Source: Gammaproteobacteria bacterium | GTDB taxonomy: Bacteria; Pseudomonadota; Gammaproteobacteria; Tenderiales; Tenderiaceae | DNA: 64,000 nucleotides | Assembly: GCA_016200485.1 (NCBI GenBank) | Contig: JACQEP010000017.1 | Span: 1 to 64,000, forward strand | Direction: 5' to 3' | Shown: one piece after another, positions 26,171 through 35,707 of the stretch | Position numbering within the stretch: the first letter of the stretch is position 1 | How the letters are laid out: the number at the start of each line of letters is the position of its first letter | Translations under genes and position numbers: made by a program | Notes under the pieces: generated by a model | Databases searched by the model: none | What the model was told of the DNA's origin: nothing | The model's input: only the letters and a program-made list of their open reading frames with translations

Positions 26171-27700
26171 TTATTTCAACAGTCTCGCCGCAGCAAGGTA
26201 AACCTGCTGCGCATCATCAACCAATTCTTTTCTCGTCAACCCAGCCAGCCAAGGCATGGAATATATAAAGCCGACAACAAGTATAAAATAGATCAGGGCC
26301 GCGAACCCCATTGTAATAAGCAAAGAAAACGAGCTGCTCACCATACCGGCCACCATTGCAGCCACCCAACCCAAACCCATGCATCCCAATAAGCTTACCG
26401 GCTGATAAATCCAATCAAACGGCCAACTCCAAATACGAGCTATAATATAAGCAATCACATTAACCTGTATAATTTGCATCACTACCATCTTAAGCGCCAA
26501 GCCTTCAGAAGCCAGCCCTAGCCCCGGCACAGCCGCATTTTCAGGCGCCAACACCAAATAAGTCACCCCCATGCTGGCAATCATGAAAACAATACCAGTA
26601 ACAACCTGTATCGATACTCGTTCGGTAGCGTAGAGCATGGTACCGCCAATCTGCCCCATGGACTGGTGGACTGGATAGAGAAACATGATAGCTAAAGCTG
26701 CCGCCCCCCCGACATAGGCCGTGCCTAGCATTAGATGCAACAAATTCTCTGCCCAGGGAACAAGAAATCCGGTGATCATTGCCCCAACCAGGAACAGTAG
26801 ACGGGAGACCTTCTGATAAAGCATGCCTGCGCGTGCATAATCTCCTTGATGGTGAGCCTCCGCAATCTCCTTCCAGAAAATGCGGAGAATGGATGAAGTC
26901 GCTATCAACGCAATACCAGCAAACTGTGCACCAACCGCATAATAGGCTTGCTCAACACTACCACCATAATTCTGCAACAACCATCGGTCAGCAAATTCAT
27001 AAGCGAAACCTATCCATGCATAAGGAATTAGGGGTAAACAATAATTTAGATACTTACGAAACAATGGTTCTGCCATACTGCCAGCTAAACTAGCTTCACC
27101 CGTGGACGCATACACGTACTTTTTGTGCAATGCAATAGCCGCCAACATATACTCCACTGCGATGGCAGCGAAAATCGCGCCAAGTCCAAGCATGCCCAAC
27201 CACCAGAGCAACACTACTGCTAGCAAATGTGCCGCCGCTACCAGTACACCGAGACCCTGTGCCCAAACGGTTTGCCGCTGAGATTCTCCAGCCTGTTGAA
27301 TGGCCGGCCAAACACTGTATTGCATGAAAGCGGCGACAAAAGCCAATAGCACCAAACCCCGCTGCTCGCCATGCCAGATAGTTTCGATCCATTGCGAAGG
27401 AAAAATCAGACCGACGACGGCTAGAGGGATCAAAAACTGTATCACTAGCCAAACAAAGTACATTCTAACAAAGCGCTTTGATCGCGACCGTTGAGACAGA
27501 AAAGTAAAAAATGCTGACGAACTTCCCATGTCCAGTAATTGTCGGACACCCAGAAATGTGCCCAGAAGAAAGGCCATATTGCCGTAAGACTCTGGCCCTA
27601 ACCAGCGCGCTAACAACATCCCGGTAGCAAAGCTAAGTAGTGCCCGAAATAAACTGGCTCCGACCGTGACCACGAAGCGTGTTCGCGTAGAACCACTCAT
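26171..27700 (-). CDS. Polysaccharide flippase (Wzx-like, MOP superfamily)
   Basis: This 509-aa protein has about 12-14 hydrophobic segments, opening with VVTVGASLFRALLSFATGM and LARWLGPESYGNMAFLLG, the typical start of polysaccharide-export (PST/MOP) transporters. It should move the undecaprenyl-linked repeat unit from the cytoplasmic to the periplasmic face. A flippase and a polymerase candidate in one locus indicate a Wzx/Wzy-dependent glycan. A 124-bp gap follows before the dehydrogenase gene. Confidence 0.9.
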   Translation of the reverse strand: MSGSTRTRFVVTVGASLFRALLSFATGMLLARWLGPESYGNMAFLLGTFLGVRQLLDMGSSSAFFTFLSQRSRSKRFVRMYFVWLVIQFLIPLAVVGLIFPSQWIETIWHGEQRGLVLLAFVAAFMQYSVWPAIQQAGESQRQTVWAQGLGVLVAAAHLLAVVLLWWLGMLGLGAIFAAIAVEYMLAAIALHKKYVYASTGEASLAGSMAEPLFRKYLNYCLPLIPYAWIGFAYEFADRWLLQNYGGSVEQAYYAVGAQFAGIALIATSSILRIFWKEIAEAHHQGDYARAGMLYQKVSRLLFLVGAMITGFLVPWAENLLHLMLGTAYVGGAAALAIMFLYPVHQSMGQIGGTMLYATERVSIQVVTGIVFMIASMGVTYLVLAPENAAVPGLGLASEGLALKMVVMQIIQVNVIAYIIARIWSWPFDWIYQPVSLLGCMGLGWVAAMVAGMVSSSFSLLITMGFAALIYFILVVGFIYSMPWLAGLTRKELVDDAQQVYLAAARLLK

Positions 27701-27703
27701 AAA

Positions 27704-29344
27704 TCAGTTAATCCAGGAAAAAAACTCAACTTCCCACTGCCGACGCCAATCTGGAGAGAAATTGGCATATCTACTTACAAACAACTGGCGCGCGCTCTGT
27801 ACCTCTGGTTTTTGCCACCACGAATGGGGATCATCCATCACTTTTAAAACAAACCGGGCTGCCGCTTCACCATCCTGATGAAGAATCCCTACTGCCGCTA
27901 ATCCATCAATATAAGGTTGAGCCGCATCTCTGAAGACATAAACGTCTCGATCATAAAAACATACTGTAGGAATATTCATTGCCAGTGTTTCCAGCCATGA
28001 TGATCCAAGATAGTTATGCACAACTAGTGCAGAAGAGAAAAAAGAGCGCATCCCTGATACACTTAAATCATCAAAATGCAGGTTAGGATTTACCCGCAGC
28101 AGCGAGTTAACCATGCCACATCCGTAGTCATTGGGAGATGCCCTAACCACCAATTCAGCCTTGCCATTCAGCTTTTGGACAAAATCCACTGTTTTAGAAA
28201 TCATCAGCTCATTGGTCCCAGGCATGCCAGCAAACTGAATTCGATACACATAGCGTGGCATCGCCAGCAATGTGAGCAATACCCTTACCGATTGACCTGA
28301 TTTACGAGAAAAAATGGGCATTGGAAACGCTAGCGGCTTCACCTTCCTTATCTGATTTGTCCAGCCCGACGTATAAAATCTATCCGACAATCTAATTTCA
28401 TAACTTTCGTTTGGCTCTATTAGCCCAAGGCCATATCCACCACCATGCTGATGATTAAGTATTTTTGTGCCTTCCTCGCGCCAGTCTGCTGCTAGAGTCT
28501 TAAATAGGATATGACCGTGCAGGCTACTAGCCGTATAAATTACCCTTGGCCTCGGTAACTTTAGATTGAAAACCTGCTGACGATAGGCAGCAAACCCCTC
28601 GAGATAAACAACTGGCAAATAAATCGGCAGGAGCGTCCGAAAGACATCCAGAAATGTAACTATTGATGTGTTAAATGACTCATTGCGACGCCAATCAACA
28701 TCAAGCTGTGCCCTCACCGCAACGGGGTAAGAGTAGCTCTCCTGACGCGCCCAACCGCGCCAATCATAGAGCGTCTTTACCCACTCCATTGGTGAACATT
28801 TAATATATGGATTACAGAATACAAAAGGCGCCCGCCGCTTACCAATTCTCTGAACCAGCGAGTTAAGAATTCTCCGCCGCGCGCCACCCCCTGTTTCATC
28901 ACCACATGTCGTACTACCCTGCACAAAAGCCCGAGCCGCTGCCTTTCCGCGATCTAACACCTCTGAAACCAGTTCTCGTATTTGGTTATTAAAGGAAAAA
29001 TCATAGACGTTGGCTCGTAAAAATTCCGCACGATCGCTAAATACTGGAAATGGTCGATGATCCAAACTTGGACTATTACCGCGCATCACCTCTTGATACG
29101 CGGCATATAAGACATGACTGAATTGCATCAGCCAGTCACCACACAACAAATCATAATATGCCGTTGATCGATTCCAACCATGATAGTCATTAAGCAACTC
29201 TGCAAGTTGCCCCAAAAAAACCGGTTGTTGTGATTCCAGAAATCTCAGCGCATCCGTGATTTCAACTGACCCCCAAAAAATAGAATGAAATCCGCGATCA
29301 ATATCCTCTAGATAACTCAACTTGCCTGGCAAACCCGACCCCAT
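27704..29344 (-). CDS. LIC12162-type surface-polysaccharide transferase
   Basis: This 546-aa soluble protein resembles the LIC12162 family: LSYLEDIDRGFHSIFW, LNDYHGWNRSTAYYDLLCGDWLMQ in two adjoining parts, a central YTASSLHGHILFKTLA, and ILNHQHGGGYG. The last third looks like a GT-B transferase (LVVHNYLGSSWLETLAMNIP). These proteins are found in surface-glycan clusters and probably transfer a CMP- or CDP-activated acidic sugar, though the activity is not established. It is separated from the flippase gene by 3 nt. With the TIGR04326-like protein it makes two transferases of this poorly known type in the same locus. Confidence 0.75.
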   Translation of the reverse strand: MGSGLPGKLSYLEDIDRGFHSIFWGSVEITDALRFLESQQPVFLGQLAELLNDYHGWNRSTAYYDLLCGDWLMQFSHVLYAAYQEVMRGNSPSLDHRPFPVFSDRAEFLRANVYDFSFNNQIRELVSEVLDRGKAAARAFVQGSTTCGDETGGGARRRILNSLVQRIGKRRAPFVFCNPYIKCSPMEWVKTLYDWRGWARQESYSYPVAVRAQLDVDWRRNESFNTSIVTFLDVFRTLLPIYLPVVYLEGFAAYRQQVFNLKLPRPRVIYTASSLHGHILFKTLAADWREEGTKILNHQHGGGYGLGLIEPNESYEIRLSDRFYTSGWTNQIRKVKPLAFPMPIFSRKSGQSVRVLLTLLAMPRYVYRIQFAGMPGTNELMISKTVDFVQKLNGKAELVVRASPNDYGCGMVNSLLRVNPNLHFDDLSVSGMRSFFSSALVVHNYLGSSWLETLAMNIPTVCFYDRDVYVFRDAAQPYIDGLAAVGILHQDGEAAARFVLKVMDDPHSWWQKPEVQSARQLFVSRYANFSPDWRRQWEVEFFSWIN

Positions 29345-29347
29345 GCC

Positions 29348-30298
29348 TTAACTATTCGATGTTGATTTTTTTAGCTCGTACGCTAGATAGCAATTAGTTT
29401 TTCCAATGCGCACAAACTCTCTTGAAAACAAAACATAAAACACCAGAATTATCGGAAACCAAATTACCATCCAGACTATTTTAAATAGCGTCCGCAAAAA
29501 ACTTGGGAGCATATTAAATAAACGAATTAGCGACTTAAGTAACGGGCGAGTTTGGATATCGTAGACCTTCCAAGCAAACGTACTCAGACCGACATTGCAC
29601 TTCACTACTGAGAATCCGCATTGTCTAAACAACGCTTCCCATTCTTCAGGTAATTTAGAGAGGTTTGTGATTTCTTTGTAACGCCCGCTATCAAGCCGCT
29701 CGAAGTAACGTCCAAATGCGCCCGGCAGCGATTGAGCAAGCCAGTGACAAAGAAAAGCGCTCTTAAATCGACTATCATATAGAAGTATCAACATTCGACC
29801 ACCAGGCCTAAGAATGCGCCTTGCCTCATCCAGCGCCCGTAGGTGATCTTTCAACCCATGTGGGGTATAGAAGAAAACAGCTTCAACTGATTCAGAAAGT
29901 AAAGGTAACTGCTCATATGGAGCACAAATCGCTTCCTGCGCAAACCCGATCTCTTTTATTTTTTCCACATGGCTTCGCTTGGCATCTATTGCTTTTTTGA
30001 TAATTGGAAAATCTAATGAGTTTGCTCTAGGCAAGATATTTTCCCGATGCGTATCATAGATATCTGCTCGACCGAGATCTGTTAACAAGTAACGATCGAA
30101 CCAAATCGGAAAGCTACCACCATGCATTATATAGCTGTATACACCATCACCAGAGCCGATTTCAACGAAGTCTCCGGACCAATTTAGACGATATACAAGA
30201 CTAGCGGTCAGCGTATCGTTAACTGCATCAAATGGCTTTAAAAAATACAGGGAGAAATAACGCCACAATCTAGTGGTTACGAACAACCACTGATTCAT
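29348..30298 (-). CDS. SAM-dependent methyltransferase with C-terminal membrane segment
   Basis: This 316-aa protein has a Rossmann methyltransferase core (FVEIGSGDGVYSYI near 45-58, then VEAVFFYTPHGLKDHL and EARRILRPGGRMLILLY). A strongly hydrophobic C-terminal stretch (IVWMVIWFPIILVFYVLF) suggests membrane attachment. It overlaps the next methyltransferase gene by 4 nt. The substrate could be the lipid-linked glycan or a sugar precursor. Confidence 0.82.
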   Translation of the reverse strand: MNQWLFVTTRLWRYFSLYFLKPFDAVNDTLTASLVYRLNWSGDFVEIGSGDGVYSYIMHGGSFPIWFDRYLLTDLGRADIYDTHRENILPRANSLDFPIIKKAIDAKRSHVEKIKEIGFAQEAICAPYEQLPLLSESVEAVFFYTPHGLKDHLRALDEARRILRPGGRMLILLYDSRFKSAFLCHWLAQSLPGAFGRYFERLDSGRYKEITNLSKLPEEWEALFRQCGFSVVKCNVGLSTFAWKVYDIQTRPLLKSLIRLFNMLPSFLRTLFKIVWMVIWFPIILVFYVLFSREFVRIGKTNCYLAYELKKSTSNS

Positions 30299-31506
30299 GC
30301 AGGCCTATGCCATACCGTATAGTTAGTCCCCAAACCGTTATACCCCTTAAATAATAAGCCCTGAACCTGTTTCAAATCAAAATCTTTACCTTCCGTAGCT
30401 TTACGAACTATCAACGTCAACACACGATCCAACTCGCCCCCCAACTCTTCGAGATGTTTTCGCGCATAAGCCAAAACGGCCAAGCCGGCTCGATCAAACG
30501 CGTCACTGACTGCGCGCAGTTGCCCCCTAAAATCGGCAAGAGAAACGTCAGTATAAACCTCGTCTTGCAATATGCCGTTAAGGCCACTTAAAAAGGTCTC
30601 GATTTTCTCACCAAGATCATCCATATCCCCCTTAATCTCCGAAAAGACCGTTGAATCTTCTTGCTGAGCAAAAAGCCATCGCAATCGATTAAGACTCGTG
30701 AATAATTTATAAACCTCAGACGTTCGGGAGATTGGCATGAAATAAGGTGAGTCAACCACAAATGGCAAATCGGTATTAGGGCATGTAGAGTAAAACTCCA
30801 ATCCCAGCCCAGTTGCCCAGTTCATCAGCGTATTACTTGATAGTCCTAGATAATGCGGGTTTACCAAATAGTCGTTAATAACACTGGCGGCCGTTCGCCC
30901 TCCATACTGGACTGAACGATCGATATGTTCTGCAAAACAGGTCTGCGCAATACGAAAAATTTCCTCGTCAGTTTTGTCTGCATTTACCCGAACAATCGCG
31001 CGGTGCAACAGGCGCTGAATTAACCCAGCATCCTCGACATAACCCAAGATGAGATATCCTCCTGGTTTAGCGGTTTGCGCCATGCGCTGGAACATATGCT
31101 TCTGATCTGGCACATGAGCGATAACGCCAAAACTCACAGACAAATCAGCGCTCGCAGGTTCAATTTCAAAAGCGTCAATATCCCCAACGGAAAACCTCAG
31201 CTGGCCGGGCACTTTAAATCTATCCTTGAGCCCATTAGCACGCTCAACTGAAATCGGATTGAAATCGAACCCCCTTACGTCCGCTCCCCAATTAGCCAGA
31301 ACGACATCAACCTCGCCTGTTCCACAACCAAAATCTATGACCGTTTTCCCCTTAAACAATTCTGGTGGAAATTTCAATTTACGGAAAAAGAGATTGTAAT
31401 GACTCTGCGTATATTTCCGCAGCATCTCGTCATCTTCAATATTTATTCGCGAGGGACTAACCTTTTGGAAAGCGGTAAGCACTTCTTTTTTGAATTTATT
31501 TGACAT
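30295..31506 (-). CDS. Class I SAM-dependent methyltransferase
   Basis: This 403-aa protein has TVIDFGCGTGEVDVVLANWG (motif I, about 55-74) and YLILGYVEDAG. The N-terminal 230 residues are a methyltransferase domain. The last 150 residues are helical (EEDSTVFSEIKGDMDDLG, then LNGILQDEVYTDVSLADFRG) and unassigned. It lies 2 nt after the carbamoyltransferase gene. Methyl and carbamoyl groups on the same sugar are common in lipochitooligosaccharide-type and antibiotic-type sugars, so the two genes may act together. Confidence 0.85.
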   Translation of the reverse strand: MSNKFKKEVLTAFQKVSPSRINIEDDEMLRKYTQSHYNLFFRKLKFPPELFKGKTVIDFGCGTGEVDVVLANWGADVRGFDFNPISVERANGLKDRFKVPGQLRFSVGDIDAFEIEPASADLSVSFGVIAHVPDQKHMFQRMAQTAKPGGYLILGYVEDAGLIQRLLHRAIVRVNADKTDEEIFRIAQTCFAEHIDRSVQYGGRTAASVINDYLVNPHYLGLSSNTLMNWATGLGLEFYSTCPNTDLPFVVDSPYFMPISRTSEVYKLFTSLNRLRWLFAQQEDSTVFSEIKGDMDDLGEKIETFLSGLNGILQDEVYTDVSLADFRGQLRAVSDAFDRAGLAVLAYARKHLEELGGELDRVLTLIVRKATEGKDFDLKQVQGLLFKGYNGLGTNYTVWHRPA

Positions 31507-31508
31507 TT

Positions 31509-33305
31509 TTACACCTTCATTATTAGCGCATGATTAAGAATTAAACCATCTAAATCACTTCGCTCCAACACGTCTAACGCTTCAGCCGGAGTATTAACAA
31601 TAGGATACCCATGGAGATTAAAGCTTGTATTAAGCAGCGCGCCACGGCCAGTTAATGATTCGAACGCCTCCAATATTTCATAAACCATTGGATTTGTCTC
31701 ACGATGCAGAATTTGCGCTCTAGCCGTTCGATCCGCTGGGTGACAAGCAGCAATCATCGCATCGTATCCCTCATCTGTAGTCTCAAACCCAATTGTCATG
31801 TGCGGCGACTCTAGGCTCTTAGGGTTGATGAGATACTTGTGTACGTATTTATCCATTACCACAGGTGCAAACGGCATCCAAAAATCACGACTCTTTATAG
31901 CGGCATTAATTTTTTCCTTGACGCGCAAACTGCTTGGATCGGCCAGTATTGAACGATTACAGAGTGCGCGCTGGCCAAACTCCATTCTTCCAGCGCAGCG
32001 CGCCAAGATCTTCCCATCCTTAAGTAATGACGCAATCCTTCTAGGCGTAAAATCACGCTCAACAATATATTTATCTTTATCGAGTATCTTGAGCACTGAT
32101 TCTTCATCCTCAAATGAAGCCTCCGGCCCAAGATAAAGGTGGGGCAGTGAATACACGGACCGGCTGTCCCAACTCTTACCCTCAGCACGAATCATATCCT
32201 CAGCGAGACAAATTCCGGCGCTGATCGCCATCGATTCATCACTAGCAGAGCCTCCCACAAAAAGATTTTCGACTTCTGGCATAGCTGCAATTCTGCCCAT
32301 CGCTTTGATGTTCATGGCAACCCCACCAGAAATTACTAATTTACGAATTCCATAGGTCGCGATACAGTTACGAACCCATTCCAACAAGAGTTCTTCTACC
32401 CAGGACTGCAGCGCCCAAGCGATGTTATCGAACCTCACTCCCTCCAGTCGCTCGCGGAACCAAAAATAACTATCTGTCGGCTTTTCATTCCATTTAAATT
32501 CCGTGCCATCCACGTACAAAGTACGCCGAAACACTTCCAACGCCTTTTTGGCATATTTTTCCCTTCCATAAGGAGCAAGCCCCATCAACTTATATTCATG
32601 TTCATTAGGCTTCATTCCCAATACGAGGGTCATATACCGGTAGAAGCGTGCTATTGAGCACTGATCGGTTGCATAATAACGCTCATATTTGCCATCTTCA
32701 TCAAAGACTCCGATGGTTGCGTTCATACCATCTCCCCAACCATCCACGGTGAGGGCCAATATTTTTTCACCTCGAAATGGCGACGCGTAATAAGAATATG
32801 CCGCATGACATCGGTGATGATCGATCCGATGCACCTTGGACACGTCTATACCCAGGTAATTGGCAACTATCTTTACTCGGTCCTCTGGATAATGCTCATT
32901 TCGATCGCTTTTTTTATAATTTTCCCGCCAATAAGCTGCCGGATACATATTCAGATCGATTTTTTCCGGAAAAATATCCAACAAAGATTTGAGCTCGCTA
33001 GTCCGTTCAACCAGATATGGTCGCCATCTCTCATGTTGCTCTCTTAAATAGTCTTCCACAGTCCACTGACTTCTATGACAGATCGTGTCATCGAAAGGGG
33101 CAATATAACTTGCTATAGCAACACCATCTAATTCCGACGTGGAAATTCCTGCGCGACTTAAGCAATAGTCAATTGATCTCTCTGGAAAGACCTCATCATT
33201 TTTTCTTCTTGTAAATCGCTCCTCATGTGTTGCCGCGAGTACTTCTTTCCCGTCAAACAACGAGACACTAGAAGGCATATTGGTGTACATAGAAAGTAAA
33301 TACAT
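31509..33305 (-). CDS. Carbamoyltransferase (NodU/CmcH/TobZ family)
   Basis: This 598-aa protein has the full two-domain build: an N-terminal Kae1-like half with DHHRCHAAYSYYASPF and LTVDGWGDGMN, KLMGLAPYG, and ISGGVAMN, and a C-terminal YrdC-like half with GRMEFGQRALCNRSIL and LNTSFNLHGYPIVNTP. These enzymes make carbamoyl-adenylate from carbamoyl phosphate and ATP and carbamoylate sugar hydroxyls. It is full length for the family. Few O-antigen or capsule loci carry one, so a carbamoylated sugar is a predicted feature of this glycan. Confidence 0.94.
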   Translation of the reverse strand: MYLLSMYTNMPSSVSLFDGKEVLAATHEERFTRRKNDEVFPERSIDYCLSRAGISTSELDGVAIASYIAPFDDTICHRSQWTVEDYLREQHERWRPYLVERTSELKSLLDIFPEKIDLNMYPAAYWRENYKKSDRNEHYPEDRVKIVANYLGIDVSKVHRIDHHRCHAAYSYYASPFRGEKILALTVDGWGDGMNATIGVFDEDGKYERYYATDQCSIARFYRYMTLVLGMKPNEHEYKLMGLAPYGREKYAKKALEVFRRTLYVDGTEFKWNEKPTDSYFWFRERLEGVRFDNIAWALQSWVEELLLEWVRNCIATYGIRKLVISGGVAMNIKAMGRIAAMPEVENLFVGGSASDESMAISAGICLAEDMIRAEGKSWDSRSVYSLPHLYLGPEASFEDEESVLKILDKDKYIVERDFTPRRIASLLKDGKILARCAGRMEFGQRALCNRSILADPSSLRVKEKINAAIKSRDFWMPFAPVVMDKYVHKYLINPKSLESPHMTIGFETTDEGYDAMIAACHPADRTARAQILHRETNPMVYEILEAFESLTGRGALLNTSFNLHGYPIVNTPAEALDVLERSDLDGLILNHALIMKV

Positions 33306-33378
33306 TAATTATCGCCCCATACTTAAGTAATTTTCGATCGTAATATCAGACAGTCTCTCGAAATGTCAGATTCGCGAG

Positions 33379-34503
33379 CTACTCGGCGCACCGTTGAATA
33401 AGCTGTTGAGAAATATCACGTAGATATGCCTTGTCTATAGTTTCGTTAATCCACACGTTGAGAATATTTTCCGAGACAGCATCAGCCACGGGCGTTGTTA
33501 CCAGGGATTCAGATCGACATTCGAAAAACAGGTCTGTAGACGGATACCAACTGCTTATTTTTACCCGGCTGTTTAGCAGTGAACGTAAAATTTCATCGCG
33601 CTTTCGTTCCACGAGCAAATTAAAACGCCACGGCACTGCCCCAGGACTAAACATAACCGGGTAAATACCAATGCTTTCGTAACCGCTTAACCGATCAATT
33701 AGAAAACTCGCATTATCGGTTCGCGTTTGGATAAGCTTCGGCAATGCTTGGATTTTGTCGCCAATTGTAGCTTCAAGCTCCCTTGGAAATTGATATAAGA
33801 ATGAAGCCCCTTCTTGCAGCGCCCGTTGTTTAAATAATTTTGGAAGCACTTCATACTTTCGCGCGAGATATTGCTCGTTATAAATTTTTGTATGATAAGC
33901 ACCCAGTTCCGAGATGGTTTGACCAAATGTATCTGTATAACTCGGCAACTTTAAGCTAAGACTCACTAACGCCTGATATATTTCCTTATCATCAGTTAAT
34001 ATTGCCCCACCCCCACCCGCTTCAACAACTTTCCCGGCACCGAAGCTGACAACCGACATCGCCCCGAAAGATCCCGCAGGACGCCTCCCCAACATCGCCC
34101 CCTGCGCAACCGCCGCATCTTCTATAAGACATACCTTGTTTTCGGCACAATATGCCTCAATGCTTTCGATATCACATGGCATGCCGTAGGCATGAACAGC
34201 AATAATAGTGGCTAAATCGGATACTCCATCTAGGGCAGACGGAGATAAACCCAAATTTGACCTTGAGACATCAAGATAAACCGGTTCAGCCCCTGCGAGA
34301 TACACCGCCAGAGGCACATTGGGGCACACACTATTAGGAATTCCGACCTTTAGCCCGCGCTGCCCTTGAATCATTAACGCGAGATAAAGGCCGGTTGTCG
34401 CATTTCCGACCAAGTGACAATATTTTCTCTGATGAAGCCGACACAGCATCAACTCCAGCCGACCACTTATACCCAATTCTTCAGCAGACAAACGAGTCGT
34501 CAT
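33379..34503 (-). CDS. DegT/DnrJ/EryC1 aminotransferase-like protein
   Basis: This 374-aa fold-type I PLP protein has LIEDAAVAQGAM (Asp for the ring nitrogen) and a lysine in VSFGAGKVVEAGGGGAIL, the expected Schiff-base position, which is unusual in its Gly-rich surroundings. I chose ATG 34503 (AGGTG six nt upstream) over GTG 34512. It lies between the radical SAM and carbamoyltransferase genes and may transaminate a keto-sugar made by that group. The substrate is unknown. Confidence 0.85.
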   Translation of the reverse strand: MTTRLSAEELGISGRLELMLCRLHQRKYCHLVGNATTGLYLALMIQGQRGLKVGIPNSVCPNVPLAVYLAGAEPVYLDVSRSNLGLSPSALDGVSDLATIIAVHAYGMPCDIESIEAYCAENKVCLIEDAAVAQGAMLGRRPAGSFGAMSVVSFGAGKVVEAGGGGAILTDDKEIYQALVSLSLKLPSYTDTFGQTISELGAYHTKIYNEQYLARKYEVLPKLFKQRALQEGASFLYQFPRELEATIGDKIQALPKLIQTRTDNASFLIDRLSGYESIGIYPVMFSPGAVPWRFNLLVERKRDEILRSLLNSRVKISSWYPSTDLFFECRSESLVTTPVADAVSENILNVWINETIDKAYLRDISQQLIQRCAE

Positions 34504-34528
34504 CCAGAACACCTACAACACATCTCTA

Positions 34529-35617
34529 CTATTTTCCGACCACTTGAGCACGATTTATATAGTTTTCTATCCTGATCAACCGACCATTGATCATAGCCTC
34601 CTCATCAGCCGCGGTTTTGCGAGGATAGAAACAATTCTTACACGGCTTAAGTTCCTTGAACCCATCGGGCCTAGCATGTATTGCACGAACTGCCTTAAAT
34701 TTATTTCCATGCCAGATTTCATGAATTGTTTGCGTAGTTATGTCACCTATGTCGATATCCATGAAATCATCACTACTACACATCGACGCTTTACCATTTG
34801 AACCAATAACTACTCGCTGATAATGCTGCGGACATGCAAAATTGTCCACATAAACAATATTTGTATCGTTATGCAAATAATCAATTAGCGGATTAAACGC
34901 AATTAGATCGACGATTGGGGCGAATGTATTATAGAATTTTTCCGGATTTTCTCTGATGGCTGGCCATACACCTTGGATTTTTATTAACGGCTTCTCCAGA
35001 TTGTTTGCCTTCTTATAATCGGAAATATCTTGCAGCCTCTTCAAGGTCTCGTCGAATATTAGTGGTTTTCGTATCTGATTATAGGTCTCACCCATACCAT
35101 CAATGGAAACAGTAATAAGATCTATTCCCGCATCCACAAGCTTAATAAAATAATCAAGCTCTAACCGATATCCATTCGTCAAAAACGAAACCTCTTTGAT
35201 GCCGCTCTGTTTCGCCAACTTCACTGCATCGATTAATTTAGGGTGAAGTGTTGGCTCACCGATCCAACTTAATCTTAATGAATAAACCTTTCCCGCCACT
35301 TCTGCAATTACTTTTTTAATAACATCAAAACTTAGCTGCCCCTTTTTGAAGGGCTTAACTCGCTTCTCAACAAATTCATCCGTAACCGTCGGACACATTG
35401 GGCAATTAAGGTTGCATCGTGACACCGTCTCCAGATCAACCAAGAGCGGGTAATCTCTCACTTCACCTTTTTCAGGAAGTTCATTCCAGAGCCTTCGATA
35501 TTCTCGGTACTCTTCTTCCCAACCCCTGGACAACTTTTCAACGAATGCCGCGACACGCTCTGGGGGCTCCAGCTCATAGAAATGGCCCTTATTGACCGGC
35601 GTGTATTTTTCACCCAT
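34529..35617 (-). CDS. Radical SAM protein with SPASM-type C-terminus
   Basis: This 362-aa protein has the radical SAM cluster motif C68xxxC72xxC75 (SRCNLNCPMC) and LSWIGEPTLHPKLI, SFLTNGY and ITVSIDGMG in the barrel. A C-terminal Cys set (NFACPQHY, ASMCSSDDF, KPCKNCFYPRK) suggests one or two auxiliary iron-sulphur clusters. Such proteins modify sugars, peptides or small molecules through 5'-deoxyadenosyl chemistry. ATG 35617 has GAGAGGA six nt upstream, so the longer start at 35632 is not used. In a glycan locus it could epimerise, dehydrate or rearrange a sugar; the reaction cannot be read from the sequence. Confidence 0.88.
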   Translation of the reverse strand: MGEKYTPVNKGHFYELEPPERVAAFVEKLSRGWEEEYREYRRLWNELPEKGEVRDYPLLVDLETVSRCNLNCPMCPTVTDEFVEKRVKPFKKGQLSFDVIKKVIAEVAGKVYSLRLSWIGEPTLHPKLIDAVKLAKQSGIKEVSFLTNGYRLELDYFIKLVDAGIDLITVSIDGMGETYNQIRKPLIFDETLKRLQDISDYKKANNLEKPLIKIQGVWPAIRENPEKFYNTFAPIVDLIAFNPLIDYLHNDTNIVYVDNFACPQHYQRVVIGSNGKASMCSSDDFMDIDIGDITTQTIHEIWHGNKFKAVRAIHARPDGFKELKPCKNCFYPRKTAADEEAMINGRLIRIENYINRAQVVGK

Positions 35618-35707
35618 GTTATATCCTCTCAATTTATTGAATTTCTAGGTTGGCCTAGCTTAACTGTAAAGTTATGTTCAATTCTTAACATTAGATCAAG
35701 AAAAATA

